Assembly: GCF_001570725.1 (NCBI RefSeq)
Contig: NZ_BCNV01000001.1
Span: 3,348,001 to 3,412,000, forward strand
Length of the DNA: 64,000 bases
Source: Paenibacillus amylolyticus
Lineage (GTDB): Bacteria > Bacillota > Bacilli > Paenibacillales > Paenibacillaceae
Reading direction: 5' to 3'
In this document: one piece after another, positions 63,083 through 64,000 of the stretch
How positions within the stretch are numbered: position 1 is the first letter of the stretch
How the letters are laid out: each line of letters opens with the position of its first letter
Program-made: the position numbers and the translations under genes
Notes under the pieces: model-generated
The model's input: only the letters and a program-made list of their open reading frames with translations
What the model was told of the DNA's origin: nothing
Database searches by the model: none

Positions 63083-63865
63083 TCAGGCAAATTTGCCGAT
63101 TTTCACTCGGCAACGCCCTTTTTTAGTCATCCCATCCTGTTCCATAACCTTGAAACGGCCAAATCCCTGTATGGATACGACATCACCCGCTTTTAGCGAT
63201 TTGGAGGGGTCTTCCTCAACTTTCCAGTTCACACGGCAGCGACCAGCTTTGATCGGCACCAGCACTTTACTGCGACTAAGCCGATACACATCTGCACAGA
63301 TTCCATCCAAACGAAGCGAAGCGACCGTAATGTCCATCGTCTCCAGTTTACTCTCTGACCATCGCATCTGATCCAAAGGAAGCAACTCCGTGAACACATG
63401 TAACCGATGCACCTGATTCAGTTGAAGCGATAAAAAAGCGCCGGTTTCCGCCGCCACCACTGTATGGCAACCGTCCTCCAGCACTTGGATATCCCCGATC
63501 TTTCCACGTTTCATCCCAAGCCCGAGCAGGGAACCCATGTAGTCCCCATGCTCCAGCTCCGAGATTTTCTGATTATCAGACGTGATACTTAGCACCTGCA
63601 TACCCATATCCTCATCATCCAGATACATATAATCAGGTGCAACCAACGCACGCTTGCGCTCAGCAGCCTCGTAACCACCATCCAGACGAATCTGAACATC
63701 ATTACGTCGATTGGCAAGAGTTTGTAAAATAAAAACCTGTCTTGGGTCAAGAAAGTCAGTTAGCTTCATATCATGATACTTGCCTGCCCGCTCAACCCAA
63801 TCCGAAGCTTTATCTACGAAATCCCGCTCATCATGGCTAAAATGTTCGTAAATTTCACCGCTCAT
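63083..63865 (-). CDS. ylmH: YlmH-type S4-domain RNA-binding protein
   Basis: A 260-residue protein: an N-terminal alpha-beta domain (HFSHDERDFVDKASDWVERA, KLTDFLDPRQVFILQTLAN) and a C-terminal S4 domain (LRLDGICADVYRLSRSKVLV, KAGRCRVNWKVEEDPSKSLK, GDVVSIQGFGRFKV). YlmH proteins bind ribosome-nascent chain complexes and rescue stalled 50S subunits, and sit next to divIVA in Firmicutes. AGGGTGA precedes the ATG. Confidence 0.94.
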   Translation of the reverse strand: MSGEIYEHFSHDERDFVDKASDWVERAGKYHDMKLTDFLDPRQVFILQTLANRRNDVQIRLDGGYEAAERKRALVAPDYMYLDDEDMGMQVLSITSDNQKISELEHGDYMGSLLGLGMKRGKIGDIQVLEDGCHTVVAAETGAFLSLQLNQVHRLHVFTELLPLDQMRWSESKLETMDITVASLRLDGICADVYRLSRSKVLVPIKAGRCRVNWKVEEDPSKSLKAGDVVSIQGFGRFKVMEQDGMTKKGRCRVKIGKFA

Positions 63866-63892
63866 CTATGTCACCCTACCCTAATAGTCCGT

Positions 63893-64000
63893 GTTCAAAA
63901 AGACCGGTTTTCAGTACCGAGAAGATGGGATAAAGCTAGAAATGGAGTAGCGGAGCGTAGAGAAAACTACGTGAGCAACGGACATTTCGGCTGAATTCCA
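63893..64000. repeat. partial dispersed repeat cut by the window edge
   Basis: gttcaaaaagaccggttttc followed by agcggagcgtag, a short loop and ctacgtgagcaacggac, an imperfect inverted repeat (gtagcggagcgtag/ctacgtgagcaac). The start resembles the ends of copy C (aagttcaaaat). No frame spans it. I believe similar intergenic elements occur in Paenibacillus genomes, but this is from memory and not tested. It interrupts the expected ylmH-upstream neighbourhood. Confidence 0.5.

Overview
The window looks like a chromosomal segment of a Paenibacillus-type, endospore-forming Firmicute. Supporting signs are strong AGGAGG-type ribosome binding sites with many GTG/TTG starts, a PyrR-attenuated pyr operon, a T-box in front of ileS, the ylmH-divIVA-ileS-lspA-rluD order, sporulation-type small proteins (YjcZ-like, YteA-like, NucB-like) and LL-diaminopimelate aminotransferase. 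This is family recognition by eye; no database search was run.

Region by region. 1-6.5 kb is accessory: small secreted or membrane proteins, a likely SOS-controlled pair of small genes, a manganese catalase, two orphan immunity-like genes and a pseudogene with three frameshifts. 6.6-10.7 kb is a Fur-boxed operon of two FecCD-type permeases followed by an exporter-fold ABC half-transporter. 10.8-20 kb is housekeeping: GDPD phosphodiesterase, LOG family protein, uracil-DNA glycosylase, a PatB-type lyase divergent from an XRE regulator, and an M16C peptidase. 20-20.9 kb holds tRNA-Leu between two inverted copies of a structured repeat. 21-30 kb has a NucB-type nuclease, a LOV-domain histidine kinase, tiny membrane peptides, an MFS transporter, a nitrilase-fold hydrolase, a methyltransferase-TPR protein, a likely spore-surface protein and two CAT-anticodon tRNAs. 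30.3-37.6 kb is a five-gene ABC system (ATPase, MacA-like adaptor, giant FtsX-like permease, ATPase-AbrB fusion, solute-binding lipoprotein).

37.9-47.3 kb is the pyrimidine operon pyrR-pyrB-pyrC-carA-carB-pyrF-pyrE, with a recognisable promoter, PyrR binding loop and attenuator. A structured repeat is inserted between pyrC and carA. 47.7-50.4 kb encodes a YhgE/Pip-type protein with exact 17- and 18-residue tandem repeats. 50.5-54.1 kb is a cluster encoding a UbiA-type phosphoribosyl-polyprenol synthase, a HAD phosphatase, two overlapping SMR-type flippase subunits and a polytopic membrane protein. It reads like a polyprenyl-phosphate-pentose pathway and is the best candidate for an under-described system. 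54.2-64 kb is dapL, rluD, lspA, a YteA-like protein, ileS (type 2) with its T-box, divIVA and ylmH. A GC-rich tandem-repeat element lies between the T-box terminator and ileS, and another dispersed repeat is cut by the window edge.

Most genes run on the minus strand. The two most unusual non-coding observations are a hairpin-rich inverted-repeat family (two full copies, one internally deleted copy, one solo end), whose central helix keeps pairing despite sequence changes, and the GC-rich insertion in the ileS leader.
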